Positions 24,973-33,853 of a stretch of DNA of 64,000 nt are shown here, piece after piece; positions within the stretch are counted from its first letter, which is position 1; each line of letters starts with the position of its first letter. Origin of the DNA: Rubritalea marina DSM 17716. GTDB lineage: Bacteria; Verrucomicrobiota; Verrucomicrobiia; Verrucomicrobiales; Akkermansiaceae. The notes beneath the pieces were generated by a model. It did no database searches and had not been told where the DNA came from. It worked only from the letters and a program-made list of their open reading frames with translations. The stretch covers positions 124,001 to 188,000 of the forward strand of contig NZ_KB899249.1 of assembly GCF_000378105.1 (NCBI RefSeq), given 5' to 3'. Made by a program: the position numbers and the translations under genes.

Positions 24973-25981
24973 GGGGTGTTTCGGGGATGGGGGTGAGGAG
25001 TTGTTGTACTCTGGGGAGCGCTTTCAATGCCTCTTCGCGACCAATGCGAATGAATTCTTCGTATTGATGATAGGCGTGCCAGTCAGCGTGTTCGGCCACG
25101 GGGTAGATGGCGACACTGGCGCGCAGACAGGCATCGTGTGCTAGGCGTATTTGCGAAGCTCTGAGGGCACGGCGAAGGTTGTCTACCATGTTGCCAGGTG
25201 CTCCAGGGTTGATACTGGCGAGGGCTTTTTGCCACCAACTTTGAGCTTCGGATTGATCGTCTTCGCGGATGGTCAAGGTGGCGGTGTCGTGGGTATCGAT
25301 ATCCTGTAGGCGGGGCACGGTGCTAATTGCGATGACATGGTCGACATCGGTGAATTTTTTTAGAGCACCTACGGGAACGGGATCGACGACGCCACCGTCG
25401 GTGCAGCGAACTCCATCGAGCTCGACAGGGACGATGATTCCCGGCATGGCACAGGAGGCGTGAACTGCATCGACTAGCTTGCCTCTGCGGAAGACGATGC
25501 GTTCGTAGGTGTCGAGGTTCGCTGAGATAACGAGTAATTTACGTTGGAGGTCTTCAAAGTGTTGATCACCGATAGAGCGGGCGAGGTGTGCTTTGACTTT
25601 ATTCCCGTAGAAGAGGCCCTTGAGGGGAGGCATGACTGGGTCTGCGAGGCGCTTCATGGTGAGTGGGTCTTGCATTTCTTCTGCTAATTCACGCATGGCT
25701 GCGGCATTGTGGCCAGTGGCCCAGAGTGCGCCGACGTAGGCGCCCATACTGGATCCAGCAATTGCGTGGATCGGAATGTTGTGTTCTTCAAAGACTTCTA
25801 ACACGCCGATGTGAGCGAGGGATTTGGCGCCACCTGATGATAGAGCGAGGCCGATTTTGGGCATGCGTGTGGACGGAGCGCTGTGGTGTTTCTCATCGGA
25901 ATTCCTCCAGGGTGTTAGCTTTTTGAGCAACTTGATTAATTGTTGCTTGCTAGATGAAGAGTTTGTCGAGATGGGTTCCAT
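24932..25981 (-). CDS. Patatin-like phospholipase (RssA-type)
   Basis: A serine lipase/phospholipase with a Ser-Asp dyad. The oxyanion loop is IGLALSSGGAKSLAHIGVL, the nucleophile Ser78 lies in AGSSMGAYVGAL (G-x-S-x-G), and the Asp is in CTDGGVVDPVPVGAL. It is close to RssA/YlbK-type proteins. There is no clear signal peptide, so it probably acts on membrane lipid from the cytoplasmic side. I choose the ATG at 25981: the upstream GTG at 26017 would overlap the -10 box at 26016-26021, whereas 25981 leaves a leader of about 28 bases. First gene of a five-gene lipid-breakdown operon. The roughly 60-residue C-terminal extension is of unknown role. Confidence 0.88.
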   Translation of the reverse strand: MEPISTNSSSSKQQLIKLLKKLTPWRNSDEKHHSAPSTRMPKIGLALSSGGAKSLAHIGVLEVFEEHNIPIHAIAGSSMGAYVGALWATGHNAAAMRELAEEMQDPLTMKRLADPVMPPLKGLFYGNKVKAHLARSIGDQHFEDLQRKLLVISANLDTYERIVFRRGKLVDAVHASCAMPGIIVPVELDGVRCTDGGVVDPVPVGALKKFTDVDHVIAISTVPRLQDIDTHDTATLTIREDDQSEAQSWWQKALASINPGAPGNMVDNLRRALRASQIRLAHDACLRASVAIYPVAEHADWHAYHQYEEFIRIGREEALKALPRVQQLLTPIPETPHDSRPNQLVVATR

Positions 25982-26015
25982 AAAGATATATAGTGAAAAG
26001 AAATGGCCAATACAC

Positions 26016-26044
26016 ACTATAATGCTGATGAGTCATTGGTGCAA
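26016..26044 (-). promoter_or_regulatory. Promoter of the lipid-degradation operon
   Basis: On the minus strand: TTGCAC (26039-26044), exactly 17 bases, then TATAGT (26016-26021). The predicted start is near 26009, before the patatin ATG at 25981. Confidence 0.6.
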
Positions 26045-26054
26045 GGTGTTTCGA

Positions 26055-26080
26055 ACTCGTTCTGTTTGAACGTTTCGAGT
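26055..26080. repeat. Nested inverted repeat in the patatin/rnr spacer
   Basis: ACTCG/CGAGT (26055-26059, 26076-26080) encloses CGTTC/GAACG (26058-26062, 26068-26072). It lies just upstream of the patatin -35 and in the region where an rnr promoter would be, so an operator is possible. No known site matches. Confidence 0.45.
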
Positions 26081-26176
26081 GGGTTGTTTTTGTCGGTTGT
26101 GGATGTTAATGATAACTGGAAATATTTAGTTAGATAGGCGTGTGAGTTTTAATTTGTTGATATGTTAGTGAGGTGA

Positions 26177-28498
26177 ATGAATGTGCCTGATGGCAGTTGG
26201 GAATGGTATTATCTTGCGGGTTTGTTGGGGATGCTCCACTCTAGCAGTATGAATGATTTGCGCGGTAGCTTGTTGAAGCTAATGGGAGGGAAGAATTACC
26301 ACCCGATGGATGCCTCAGAACTGGCGCGAGCCTTGGGGATTCAAAGTTCTGAGCGTCGTGCATTGAGAGTGCTTTTAAGCAAACTTGAGGCGAAGGGGCG
26401 GATTTCGATTGGGGCGAAGCGGCGTTACAAATTACGCAACCGCGAGCAGGTTATTTTGGTGGGCGTGGTGCGTTTTCAGCAGAATGGCAATGGTTGGTTT
26501 TATCCGACGCAGACGGATGAGAAGAATGTAGCGACTGGCTTCGATATGAAGAAGTTTGACCGGATATTCGTGGATATTCGCGATCTTGCTGTGGCATTGG
26601 ATGGGGACATGGTGACTCTGAGGGTGACCCGTGTTGGGGTGCCGCGATGGAAGAAAATTGCCAATGAGAAGCGAGACGAGAAGCCTAGAAGGCAGCATCG
26701 GGGTAAAGGAAAACATAAGAAGCAAGTGCCCGAGCCGAAGTCTACGGACTTGAAAGAAGAGGCTGCAGGGCGTGTGCTCAAGGTGATTGAGCGCACCAGT
26801 AAATCTGTGATTGGTTTTTACCGGGAGGAGGATGCGTATTGTTATGTGCAGCCTGAGGAGCGGGCTTTGCCGCCGATGATCGAATTGATTGAGCCGACGA
26901 GTGCCGAGCCCGGGCAGATCGTGGCTGTGGAGATTGTGCATTGGGCACATCGCAACGAGGATCCAGTGGGCAAGGTGGTGCGTGTGATTGGTCACCCATC
27001 TGATCCTGGCGTGGATATTATTTCAGTGATTCACAAGCACAAGTTGCGTACCGAGTTTCCTGATGATGTGCAGAAGGAGGCTGAAGCGGTGAATGAAGTG
27101 ATTCCTGAGGAAGAGTTGGCGCGCCGAGAAGACTGGCGCGACAAGCCAGTGGTGACTGTGGATCCGGCGGATGCAAAGGATCACGATGACGCGGTTTACG
27201 TGGAAGAGCTTGATGACGGGTGGCGTTTGGCGGTGCACATTGCTGATGTTTCCCATTACGTGCGACCAGGAACGGCGCTCGACAGTGAGGCTCAGCAACG
27301 AGGTAATTCTACTTACCTCGTGGATCGAGTTCTTCCGATGTTGCCGGAAAAACTATCCAACAATGTGTGTAGTTTGCGCCCAGGGGTTGAGCGTCTCACA
27401 AAGTGCGCGGTGATGGAATTTGACCGCAGTGGTGAACGCCGCAAGGCATATTTTTGTGATGCTGTGATCAAGAGTCCAGCTAAGTTTGCATACGAGGAGG
27501 CCCAAGTCTTTATCAAAGAAGGTGGTGGTGGTTCGCTTGGCGATAACATTCGCACGGCGTGGGGATTGGCAGAAGTGCTGCGCAAGCGTCGCTTCAGGCT
27601 AGGAGCCTTAGATCTTGAATTTCCGGAGGTCAAGGTGGTCTTAGACGATGAGACAAAGTTGGCCACTGAGGTGGTGAAGCTGGACTATGATGAGAGCCAC
27701 CAAATGATTGAGGAATTCATGCTCGCTGCCAATGAGGCTGTGGCTGTGGCACTCAAGGGTAAGCGCAAGAATGCGGTGTATCGTGTGCATGAAGAGCCGG
27801 ATCCAGATCGACTCAATGAATTTGGCGAGATGGCGAGCATCATGGGATTCGCATCTGGCGACCTAAGCAATCCGAAGCACATCCAAGAATTGCTCAGAGC
27901 AGTGAAGGGGCATACCCTAGAGCAGTCGATCAAGCTTGGGCTGTTGAAGAGTCTGAAGCGCGCTGCATATTCTGTGGAGCCACTGGGGCATTACGGCTTG
28001 GCGAAAATGGACTACTGCCATTTCACCAGCCCGATCCGTCGCTATGCTGACTTGGTGGTGCACCGGGCCTTGCAAGGGCTTTTGGTGAACCCTCCAGCGA
28101 AACCAGCACAGGTACCAAAGCTCAACAAACTGGAAGAGGTGGCACAGCACATTTCCGACACTGAGCGCAATAGTGCCGAGGCGGAGAATGCGACCAAGCG
28201 CATGAAAATGATGGAATACCTTCACCGACTGGGACAAGGCGATGGCGAGCAGCAGACTTTTGAGGCTTTGGTATCGGATGTGCGTCGCATGGGCTTGTTT
28301 GTAGAGATCACCGACATGCAGGTGAAAGGCTTGGTGAAAAAGGAGCATTTACCGAGAGGTAAGTGGGTGTTTGAAGCAGGTGTGCATGCCTTCCGCGACA
28401 TGGCTTCAGACCGCAGCTACCAGCTTGGACAATCGGTGACGGTGAAGATTCATAAAGTGGATCTCGACAAACAGCTGGTAGATTTTATCATATGTTAA
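26177..28498 (+). CDS. rnr: Ribonuclease R
   Basis: A 3'-5' exoribonuclease (773 aa) that degrades structured RNA. Order: N-terminal winged-helix segment (LARALGIQSSERRALRVLLSKL), two cold-shock/OB domains, the RNB catalytic domain with VDPADAKDHDDAVYVEE (Mg-binding Asp cluster) and HFTSPIRRYADLVVHRAL, and a C-terminal S1 domain (FEALVSDVRRMGLFVEI). The Lys-rich tail found in E. coli RNase R is missing: the protein stops at the end of S1. The ATG at 26177 has GAGGTGA directly before it; the internal ATG at 26249 (MNDLRGSLLKL) aligns better with family starts, so the first 24 residues are uncertain. Confidence 0.95.
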   Translation: MNVPDGSWEWYYLAGLLGMLHSSSMNDLRGSLLKLMGGKNYHPMDASELARALGIQSSERRALRVLLSKLEAKGRISIGAKRRYKLRNREQVILVGVVRFQQNGNGWFYPTQTDEKNVATGFDMKKFDRIFVDIRDLAVALDGDMVTLRVTRVGVPRWKKIANEKRDEKPRRQHRGKGKHKKQVPEPKSTDLKEEAAGRVLKVIERTSKSVIGFYREEDAYCYVQPEERALPPMIELIEPTSAEPGQIVAVEIVHWAHRNEDPVGKVVRVIGHPSDPGVDIISVIHKHKLRTEFPDDVQKEAEAVNEVIPEEELARREDWRDKPVVTVDPADAKDHDDAVYVEELDDGWRLAVHIADVSHYVRPGTALDSEAQQRGNSTYLVDRVLPMLPEKLSNNVCSLRPGVERLTKCAVMEFDRSGERRKAYFCDAVIKSPAKFAYEEAQVFIKEGGGGSLGDNIRTAWGLAEVLRKRRFRLGALDLEFPEVKVVLDDETKLATEVVKLDYDESHQMIEEFMLAANEAVAVALKGKRKNAVYRVHEEPDPDRLNEFGEMASIMGFASGDLSNPKHIQELLRAVKGHTLEQSIKLGLLKSLKRAAYSVEPLGHYGLAKMDYCHFTSPIRRYADLVVHRALQGLLVNPPAKPAQVPKLNKLEEVAQHISDTERNSAEAENATKRMKMMEYLHRLGQGDGEQQTFEALVSDVRRMGLFVEITDMQVKGLVKKEHLPRGKWVFEAGVHAFRDMASDRSYQLGQSVTVKIHKVDLDKQLVDFIIC

Positions 28499-28544
28499 CG
28501 GTGTAGGGGGCTGACTGTCTCTGGTATAAATAGTTAAACAATTT

Positions 28545-28988
28545 GTGATGATGGTGATACGTATTCCTCAATTTTTGATCCTCTGTGGTGCTGCTGTTTG
28601 TCTGGCGGTGACAAGCTGTAGTAAGAAAGAGAGCATGGACGAGATCGGGATGGAGATGGTAGTGGAGTTGGAAAAGCTACCTGAGTCACTCAAGCGCTTT
28701 GATTCATCTGATAGCGAAGATTCAAGAGGGATCGAGATTGCAGAGATGCAGATGCTCAGTGAGGCTTTGCGTGATTTGACCGCGCGTACTGCCGAAGCCA
28801 CACCGATGTCTAGAGAGGTGGAGCTAGCTGTGAATAAGCGCATCAAAGATGTGCAGGATGAGGTCGAGTTCCTACTGGTGCAGATGCAAGACAAACCATC
28901 CTTTGTGATCCGTTGCTCTCGCGAGATTGAATTGATTTCTCGCCACGTTCATCAGCTAGAGCAGTTGATGAAGCCGAGCGAAGAATAG
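28545..28988 (+). CDS. Predicted lipoprotein, helical (147 aa)
   Basis: A lipoprotein with signal peptide and lipobox (MVIRIPQFLILCGAAVCLAVTSC), then an all-helical acidic domain (SKKESMDEIGMEMVVELEKLPESLKRF, VNKRIKDVQDEVEFLLVQMQ, REIELISRHVHQLEQL) that looks like a coiled-coil hairpin. No known family. It is 46 bases after rnr on the same strand, possibly a read-through partner. Lipid anchoring in the periplasm is inferred from the lipobox. Confidence 0.75.
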   Translation: MMMVIRIPQFLILCGAAVCLAVTSCSKKESMDEIGMEMVVELEKLPESLKRFDSSDSEDSRGIEIAEMQMLSEALRDLTARTAEATPMSREVELAVNKRIKDVQDEVEFLLVQMQDKPSFVIRCSREIELISRHVHQLEQLMKPSEE

Positions 28989-29210
28989 CATGTGATTGAT
29001 CGCTCTGGTCTCCAAGATACAGCATGCGAGGATGGCTTTTGTTTTCTCACTTATGTAGGTTTTCTCTTGTCATTGGGCTGCTGCCGTCGGTGCCGTCCAT
29101 TGCATGCCATAGAGTTGCTGAGGCATGTTAGACTTGTTTTGGTTGTCTTCATAGGTAAGATTGCCTTGTTTTCCTTCGTATTCGTTTTCATCACCCCACC
29201 ACGATTGACG

Positions 29211-30080
29211 ATGCATCCCTTATCAACAATTTCGAATTCAGTTCACCTTTTGCTCACTGGAGCCTTGGTCATTCCTCTTTTATTGAGCCACTCCGGTGGA
29301 GCCGCAACCGTGACTTCATTGGACGTGACTGCCTCGACTTATGTTTCGAATTTGGTCCCACTGGAAGAGGTATTTAGTGATTCTCCAGACCCGTCTCCGA
29401 ATGTGACTCCAGACCCGAATGATGCGGAGCCTATCACGCTGGTTCCTGATCCATTCCGGTCGCAGCGCATTGGTGACTTTAATGGAAATGGTGTGGACGC
29501 ATTGGTGACTGGGCAGGTGGGGGCTCTGAGTTATGGGGAAGCCTCTGGGGGCTTCTATTACACTGGTACGAATATCTTGGAGTCTTCGGTCAAAGAAGAT
29601 GTGGATAATGGTCGCACCAGCAGCGCTAAGCTCACTCTAGGGGCATTTGCGCAGTACGAGTTCGCCTTTACCATTTCAGGCACTGAGCAAAAACGTGCCA
29701 ATCTTGATTTTACCTACAACATCCAGATAAGTAATGAGCAGAACAATTCTGCGACGGTTTTTTGGGAATTGCAGAGTGTGACCAATGGACGCATTGACGC
29801 TCTATCTGGAGAGATCACTCGATCGCACGATCCGGGAAACTCTGGAGTGGATGAAATTGCGGATGTGGTGCGAAGCGTCGATCTAAATGCGGGTGATTAT
29901 GTGTTTACGATATATACCGAAGTGCCAGATCAGGAGTTTAATAATGGTAATAAGTCTGCGAGTGCTTCCATCATCGACTTTTATGGTGAGGTGGTTGATA
30001 TTCCGATGGTGCCAGAACCGTCTGCGGTCTCATTGTTTGGGCTTGCTAGCTTGCTCGGCTTGATGCGTAGGAGAAGGTAG
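29211..30080 (+). CDS. PEP-CTERM sorted surface protein (289 aa)
   Basis: A secreted protein with a C-terminal PEP-CTERM sorting signal: VPEPSAVSLFGLASLLGLMRRRR, made of the Val-Pro-Glu-Pro motif, a hydrophobic helix and an Arg cluster, the substrate of an exosortase. The ATG at 29211 starts a signal peptide (MHPLSTISNSVHLLLTGALVIPLLL); upstream codons to 28992 do not look coding. The body is beta-rich with Asp/Asn turns (SDSPDPSPNVTPDPNDAEP, FNGNGVDALVTGQ) and a likely jelly-roll part (TLGAFAQYEFAFTISGTEQKRANLDFTYNIQI), suggesting an extracellular role. The exosortase is not in this window. A hairpin and T-run follow. Confidence 0.88.
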   Translation: MHPLSTISNSVHLLLTGALVIPLLLSHSGGAATVTSLDVTASTYVSNLVPLEEVFSDSPDPSPNVTPDPNDAEPITLVPDPFRSQRIGDFNGNGVDALVTGQVGALSYGEASGGFYYTGTNILESSVKEDVDNGRTSSAKLTLGAFAQYEFAFTISGTEQKRANLDFTYNIQISNEQNNSATVFWELQSVTNGRIDALSGEITRSHDPGNSGVDEIADVVRSVDLNAGDYVFTIYTEVPDQEFNNGNKSASASIIDFYGEVVDIPMVPEPSAVSLFGLASLLGLMRRRR

Positions 30081-30144
30081 CTGATGCATCAGCTCGATGC
30101 GCCCAGATCAGCCGGCCGCTTGGCTAGCTGATGAGTTGTTTTTT
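30079..30144 (+). terminator. Palindrome plus terminator after the PEP-CTERM gene
   Basis: AGCTGATGCATCAGCT is a perfect 16-base palindrome (30079-30094) overlapping the stop codon. It is followed by a second stem, ATCAGC/GCTGAT (30107-30132, with an inner GC-rich part), and a six-T run at 30139-30144. The second hairpin is a likely intrinsic terminator. Confidence 0.65.
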
Positions 30145-30212
30145 GAAGCGGCTACTTCGTTCAATTGTTTGATGTTTCTGGCGAAAGCTCTTGCGTGATT
30201 CGCGTTCCGAGT

Positions 30213-30234
30213 GTTTACTGCGCTCAAGGTAAAC
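30213..30234. promoter_or_regulatory. Inverted repeat upstream of cysJ, possible operator
   Basis: GTTTAC (30213-30218) and GTAAAC (30229-30234) are perfect arms 10 bases apart, about 60 bases before cysJ. TTTACT and a TAATAAT just after the second arm could be promoter elements, so a repressor or activator of the cys genes may bind here. Confidence 0.35.
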
Positions 30235-30294
30235 ATAATAATACTTAGCAAGTTTGTAAGGTATTAGTAGCGAATAGCCCATTTCACAACGATT

Positions 30295-32064
30295 ATGATC
30301 CCATCACACGCACCATTTGATCCGAACCAAAGCGCGGCATTGTCGTCTTTGCTTCCGACCTTTTCACCAGAGCAACGCGCTTGGCTAAGTGGCTTTTTGG
30401 CCCAGGCTGTAGGTGCGGCAGCAGCTCCGGCTGCAGCGGCATCAGTGCCATTGACCGTTCTTTACGGTACTGAATCCGGAAATGCAGAGTCATTGGCTGA
30501 CAAGACCGTGAAAGAAGCTAAGAAAAAAGGCTTCAAGGCGGTGATGAAGAACATGGCTGATCTCAGTGTGGCTGATCTCAAAAAATTTGAGAATGTGGCT
30601 GTGATTGTCTCCACATGGGGCGACGGTGAGCCACCAGAGGCAGCGGAAGCGTTTCATAAAGAATTTTTGGAGGCATCGATCGACCTCAAGGGTGTGAAAT
30701 TCTCGGTTTGTGCCTTGGGTGACACATCGTATGACAAGTTCTGTCAGACCGGTAAGGAATTTGATTCTCAGCTGGAGAAGCTTGGTGCTGAGCGCGTGGC
30801 GGATCGAGTTGATTGTGATGTCGACTTTGATGATTCATACGCAGCTTGGAAAGACGCACTCTTTGGTGCCTTTGATGCGCCTGCAGCGGCTGCGCCAGTA
30901 GCCTTTGACGCATCAGCCTTCGCCGCAGCTCCGGCAGTGGAGTACGGCCGCAAGAACCCGTTCCCATCAGAGGTGCTTGAGAATTTGGTGCTTAATGGTG
31001 AGGGATCCGCCAAGGAAACCATCCACCTTGAGCTCGATCTTGATGGATCTGGTCTCGAATACGAAGCTGGCGACGCACTCGCAGTAGTTCCTGTGAATGC
31101 TGACGATGTGGTTGACGCCTTCCTCAAGGCATCCGGCCTCAGCGGCACGGAGCAGGTAGAACTTAAGGGTGAAGAAAAGGGGGACCTCAAAGAGGCTCTC
31201 AAATACAAACTCGACATCACTGGGCTTTCGCGTGCAGTGGCCAAGAAGTACTTCGAACTCAGCAAGAGCGATGAGCTTGGTGCGATCGTTTCTGACGAGA
31301 AGAAAGCAGACTTTAAGAATTGGGCATGGGGACGCGAAATCGTGGATCTTCTGGAACTATTCCCAGTGCAGAAACTTGAGGCCCAGGCTCTGGTAAATAT
31401 TCTTCGCAAGCTTCCACCGCGACTCTACTCGATCGCATCTAGCCCGAAGGCGCATCCTGGTGAAGTGCACCTCACGGTGGCAGCAGTGCGTTACGAAGGA
31501 CACGGCAAAGCGCGCAAGGGCGTGGCTTCGACCTACATAGCAGATGAGGCTGGCACTGGTGAGAAGGTGCAAGTCTACGTGCACAAGAACAAGAACTTCC
31601 GTCTTCCTGAAGACACCAACAAGCCTGTGATCATGGTTGGTCCTGGTACTGGTATCGCTCCATTCCGCGCCTTCATTGAGGAACGTGGTGAGACTGAAGC
31701 GAAGGGGGAGACATGGCTCTTCTTCGGCGATCAACGCTACACTTACGACTTCCTCTACCAGCTTGAACTTCAGGATCACCTCAAGTCAGGCGCATTGAAC
31801 AAGCTCGACGTGGCATTCTCCCGTGACCAACCAGAGAAAGTCTACGTGCAAGACAAGATGCTTGAGCAAGGTGCAGAGATATACAAGTGGCTTGAAGCTG
31901 GGGCTTTCTTCTACGTCTGTGGTGATGCTGAGCGCATGGCTAAAGATGTAAACCAAGCACTCATCGATATCGTGTCAGAACACGGAGGTAAGTCAGCAGA
32001 TGACGCGGCTGCCTACATCGAAGCACTCAAGAAAGACAAGCGCTACCAGCGTGATGTGTACTAA
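30295..32064 (+). CDS. cysJ: NADPH-sulfite reductase flavoprotein (alpha)
   Basis: Flavoprotein that passes electrons from NADPH through FAD and FMN to the sulfite reductase hemoprotein. Flavodoxin domain: VLYGTESGNAESLADKT, IVSTWGDGEPPEAAEAF, CALGDTSYDKFCQTGKEFD. Then the FAD/connecting domain with LPPRLYSIASSPK and GVASTYIAD, and the NADPH domain with VGPGTGIAPFRAF and WLFFGDQRY; it ends in the family's KRYQRDVY. Length (589 aa) equals E. coli CysJ. First gene of a cysJ-cysI-cysH cluster on the plus strand. Confidence 0.97.
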   Translation: MIPSHAPFDPNQSAALSSLLPTFSPEQRAWLSGFLAQAVGAAAAPAAAASVPLTVLYGTESGNAESLADKTVKEAKKKGFKAVMKNMADLSVADLKKFENVAVIVSTWGDGEPPEAAEAFHKEFLEASIDLKGVKFSVCALGDTSYDKFCQTGKEFDSQLEKLGAERVADRVDCDVDFDDSYAAWKDALFGAFDAPAAAAPVAFDASAFAAAPAVEYGRKNPFPSEVLENLVLNGEGSAKETIHLELDLDGSGLEYEAGDALAVVPVNADDVVDAFLKASGLSGTEQVELKGEEKGDLKEALKYKLDITGLSRAVAKKYFELSKSDELGAIVSDEKKADFKNWAWGREIVDLLELFPVQKLEAQALVNILRKLPPRLYSIASSPKAHPGEVHLTVAAVRYEGHGKARKGVASTYIADEAGTGEKVQVYVHKNKNFRLPEDTNKPVIMVGPGTGIAPFRAFIEERGETEAKGETWLFFGDQRYTYDFLYQLELQDHLKSGALNKLDVAFSRDQPEKVYVQDKMLEQGAEIYKWLEAGAFFYVCGDAERMAKDVNQALIDIVSEHGGKSADDAAAYIEALKKDKRYQRDVY

Positions 32065-32111
32065 GAGGCTTCGCCTCAATTACGAATTAGAAATTACAAA
32101 TTAGAAATTTT
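32065..32111. repeat. Short hairpin and tandem AT-rich repeat between cysJ and cysI
   Basis: GAGGC-TTC-GCCTC (32065-32077) is a small hairpin placed directly after the cysJ stop. It is followed by two near copies of AATTACRAATTAGAA and a third partial copy. It could tune processing or relative expression of cysJ and cysI. Confidence 0.55.
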
Positions 32112-32115
32112 AGTT

Positions 32116-33837
32116 ATGAGCGAAGAACAAAAACTATCAGCGAACGAATACCTCAAGATTGAGTCGAACTACCTTCGTGGTACGCTTGCTGAAGAACTCG
32201 CCGATTCATCCACTGGTGGTATTTCCGAAGGGTCTGCCCAAATGGTTAAATTCCATGGTTGCTACGTCCAAGACGACCGCGACCTCCGAGCCAATCGCCG
32301 CAAGCACAAGCTCGAGAAGGCCTACAGCTTCCTCATGCGTGTCCGCCTTCCCGGTGGTGTGGTGACTCCTGAGCAATGGCTCCACATGGACTGGATCTCA
32401 GAGAATTTTGCCAACAACACACTCAAGCTTACCACACGTCAGGCATTCCAGCTTCATGGCGTGATCAAGAGTCAGCTCAAGCGCACCGTTCAGGAAATGG
32501 ACAAGGTGGCGCTCGACTGTATTGCTGCTTGTGGTGATGTGAACCGCAACGTGATGTGCAACCCGAACCCGCACCTCAGCAAGTCCCACGCTGAAATGGT
32601 GCAGCAGGCGAAAGACATTTCCGAGCACTTGCTACCGCAGGGTGGTGCTTACCACGAGATCTTCCTCGACCAAGAAAAGGTGATCTCATCTGAAGAGGTG
32701 GTGGAGCCAATCTATGGCAAGACCTACCTTCCACGTAAGTTTAAAATTGCAATCGTGATCCCACCGTCAAACGACTGTGACATCCACGCCAATGACCTTT
32801 CCTTCATTGCCATCCAAGAAGGTGACAAGATTGTGGGCTACAACATCGCTGTTGGCGGTGGCATGGGCATGACTCATGGTGTAGAGACAACCTACCCACG
32901 CCTAGCAGACATCATCGGTTTCTGTACTCCAGAGCAAGTGGTCGACGTGGCGGAGAAGGTGATCCTGGTGCAGCGCGACTTCGGTAACCGTTGTGACCGT
33001 AAGCAATCACGTGTGAAGTACACCATCGATAGCCGTAGCGCCGAATGGTTCACTGAGAAGCTCAACGAATACCTTGGTTACGACATTGCTCCTGTGCGTC
33101 CGTACGAATTCACCACCAATGGTGACAACTTCGGCTGGCACGAAGACGAGACTGGCAACTGGCACCTCAACCTCTTCATCGAAGGTGGTCGTGTGGTCGA
33201 CTCCCCAGCATTCCCAGTGAAGACTGGACTTCGCGAAATTGCCAAGGTGCTCAAAGGTGAGTTCCGTCTCACAGCAAACCAGAACCTTGCAATCTCCAAC
33301 ATCCCAGCGGATCAGAAGGCAGAGATCGAAGCAATCCTCGACAAGCACAACATCCTCAAGAGTCATGAGCGTTCCGCGCTGCGCCTCTTCTCGATTGCTT
33401 GTGTGTCCCTTCCTACTTGTGGACTCGCCCTCGCTGAAGCGGAGCGTTACCTCCCAACTGTAGTCACGGACCTTGAGTCAGTGCTCGAAGAATGTGGTCT
33501 CCGTCACGACGCGATCACCATCCGCATGACTGGTTGTCCGAACGGTTGTGGCCGTCCATTCCTCGCAGAAATCGGTTTTGTCGGTCGTGGTCCTGGTCGT
33601 TACAACCTCTACCTCGGTGGTGGCCACGCTGGCCAACGTCTCAACAAGCTCTACCGCCAAGACATGCTTGGTAAAGACGCGAAGGAAATCCTCAAGCCTC
33701 TCATCGAAGACTATGCAAAGAACCGCCATGACGGCGAGCGCTTTGGCGACTTCGTGATCCGTGCGGGTCATGTGGCTGCCACAGAAAATGGCAAGGACTT
33801 CCACAAGAATATCAAGCCTGAAGCAATCCCTTCCTAA
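32116..33837 (+). CDS. cysI: Sulfite reductase hemoprotein (beta)
   Basis: Siroheme and 4Fe-4S enzyme reducing sulfite to sulfide with six electrons from CysJ. The cluster Cys residues are Cys429 and Cys435 (CVSLPTC) and Cys474 and Cys478 (CPNGC), followed by the siroheme-proximal GRPFLAEIGFVGRGPGRYNLYLGG. Substrate and siroheme Arg/Lys positions lie in LTTRQAFQLHGV and NRCDRKQSRVKYTI. Length (573 aa) is normal. It follows cysJ by about 50 bases. Confidence 0.97.
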   Translation: MSEEQKLSANEYLKIESNYLRGTLAEELADSSTGGISEGSAQMVKFHGCYVQDDRDLRANRRKHKLEKAYSFLMRVRLPGGVVTPEQWLHMDWISENFANNTLKLTTRQAFQLHGVIKSQLKRTVQEMDKVALDCIAACGDVNRNVMCNPNPHLSKSHAEMVQQAKDISEHLLPQGGAYHEIFLDQEKVISSEEVVEPIYGKTYLPRKFKIAIVIPPSNDCDIHANDLSFIAIQEGDKIVGYNIAVGGGMGMTHGVETTYPRLADIIGFCTPEQVVDVAEKVILVQRDFGNRCDRKQSRVKYTIDSRSAEWFTEKLNEYLGYDIAPVRPYEFTTNGDNFGWHEDETGNWHLNLFIEGGRVVDSPAFPVKTGLREIAKVLKGEFRLTANQNLAISNIPADQKAEIEAILDKHNILKSHERSALRLFSIACVSLPTCGLALAEAERYLPTVVTDLESVLEECGLRHDAITIRMTGCPNGCGRPFLAEIGFVGRGPGRYNLYLGGGHAGQRLNKLYRQDMLGKDAKEILKPLIEDYAKNRHDGERFGDFVIRAGHVAATENGKDFHKNIKPEAIPS

Positions 33838-33853
33838 GGGCTGTTTCGAATGA

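Noticed and set aside
26058-26072. CGTTC-N5-GAACG as a second LexA box
   Set aside because: The LexA site needs TGTTC-N4-GAACA; here the spacer is five bases and the outer bases differ, and neither neighbour is a DNA-repair gene.
28992-29210. Upstream extension of the PEP-CTERM gene at 29211
   Set aside because: The extra residues are not signal-like, and the ATG at 29211 starts a proper signal peptide.
32078-32111. CRISPR-like repeat between cysJ and cysI
   Set aside because: Only about two copies of a short AT-rich unit with no spacers; no cas gene in the window.
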